From Paenibacillus camelliae (lineage in GTDB: Bacteria > Bacillota > Bacilli > Paenibacillales > Paenibacillaceae): DNA of 64,000 nucleotides. Made by a program: the position numbers and the translations under genes. The number at the start of each line of letters is the position of its first letter. Position 1 is the first letter of the stretch. The notes under the pieces are model-generated. The model saw only the letters and a program-made list of their open reading frames with translations, was not told the origin of the DNA and searched no databases. Shown in pieces: positions 63,970-64,000 of this stretch. The stretch covers positions 92,924-156,923 of the forward strand of contig NZ_JAMBNY010000012.1 of assembly GCF_023715345.1 (NCBI RefSeq), written 5' to 3'.

Positions 63970-64000
63970 ATGAGCAAGAAACAATTCACTGATATAGAAC
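63970..64000 (+). CDS. Start of a gene cut by the window end
   Basis: GGGGGGATGAAATC precedes ATG; only ten residues (MSKKQFTDIE) are visible. The opening reminds me of a transposase-associated helix-turn-helix protein of IS3-type elements, but ten residues cannot establish that. Confidence 0.4.
   Translation, partial: MSKKQFTDIE

Overview
The window looks like chromosomal DNA of a low-to-moderate GC Gram-positive, endospore-former-type bacterium, most likely Paenibacillaceae (inference from gene content: GsaB-type aminomutase, DUF402/Ntdp, YneF, Mn-SodA, meso-DAP-type MurE, LPxTG/sortase, strong AGGAGG Shine-Dalgarno sites, frequent TTG/GTG starts). I saw no rRNA, tRNA, prophage or CRISPR. 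Most genes are housekeeping or envelope genes in short operons separated by strong hairpin terminators.

Layout. 1-4.2 kb: MoxR ATPase / DUF58 / transglutaminase operon (cut by the window edge). 4.3-9.7 kb: polysaccharide deacetylase, BCP peroxiredoxin, a tandem array of about 185-bp repeats, and a DUF990-type ABC exporter (ATPase plus two permeases). 10-14 kb: LCP cell-wall ligase, gsaB, a double-domain class II aldolase. 14-21.3 kb: ogt, a chemoreceptor, an inositol-phosphatase-family protein, uvsE with a coupled small protein, ddl, an Amidase_6 protein. 21.4-26.2 kb: more repeat copies, acnA, two membrane-linked unknowns. 26.5-33.7 kb: an LTA-synthase-like sulfatase with a membrane-anchored FAD protein, then a GH127 arabinofuranosidase divergent from an AraC regulator. 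33.8-45 kb: second chemoreceptor, a DUF2798 gene with an in-frame stop, IclR regulator, hydrolase, methyltransferase, murE, folE, yneF, and a DUF402-lepB-rnhA-queG operon. 45-60 kb: a surface and signalling island with a lipoprotein, a giant hybrid histidine kinase, a REC-SARP regulator, a diguanylate cyclase, a class B sortase and a 2798-residue LPKTG surface protein. 60-64 kb: esterase, GNAT, sodA, a His/Gly/Pro/Trp repeat protein and the first codons of another gene.

The most unusual items are: (1) a dispersed, structured repeat family, with a tandem array at 6.24-7.07 kb and single or partial copies at 9.87, 14.63 and 21.4-21.76 kb. The copies share a core motif and have terminal and internal helices whose two strands change together between copies, which suggests a structured RNA or a MITE-like element. 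(2) The giant surface protein, whose 34 cysteines all lie in 17 repeats with exactly two each, in a Gram-positive wall protein. Its leader carries a riboswitch-like fold with an apparent mutually exclusive SD-sequestering hairpin. (3) A DUF2798 gene interrupted by a single in-frame TGA. (4) A 3' coding remnant beside the GH127 gene.

How the genes may work together (inference): the 45-60 kb island could link envelope sensing (7TM hybrid kinase, REC-SARP regulator), c-di-GMP synthesis (GGDEF) and display of a long sortase-anchored adhesin. The LCP protein, MurE, Ddl, LTA-synthase-like protein, deacetylase and signal peptidase make the rest of the window rich in cell-envelope functions.
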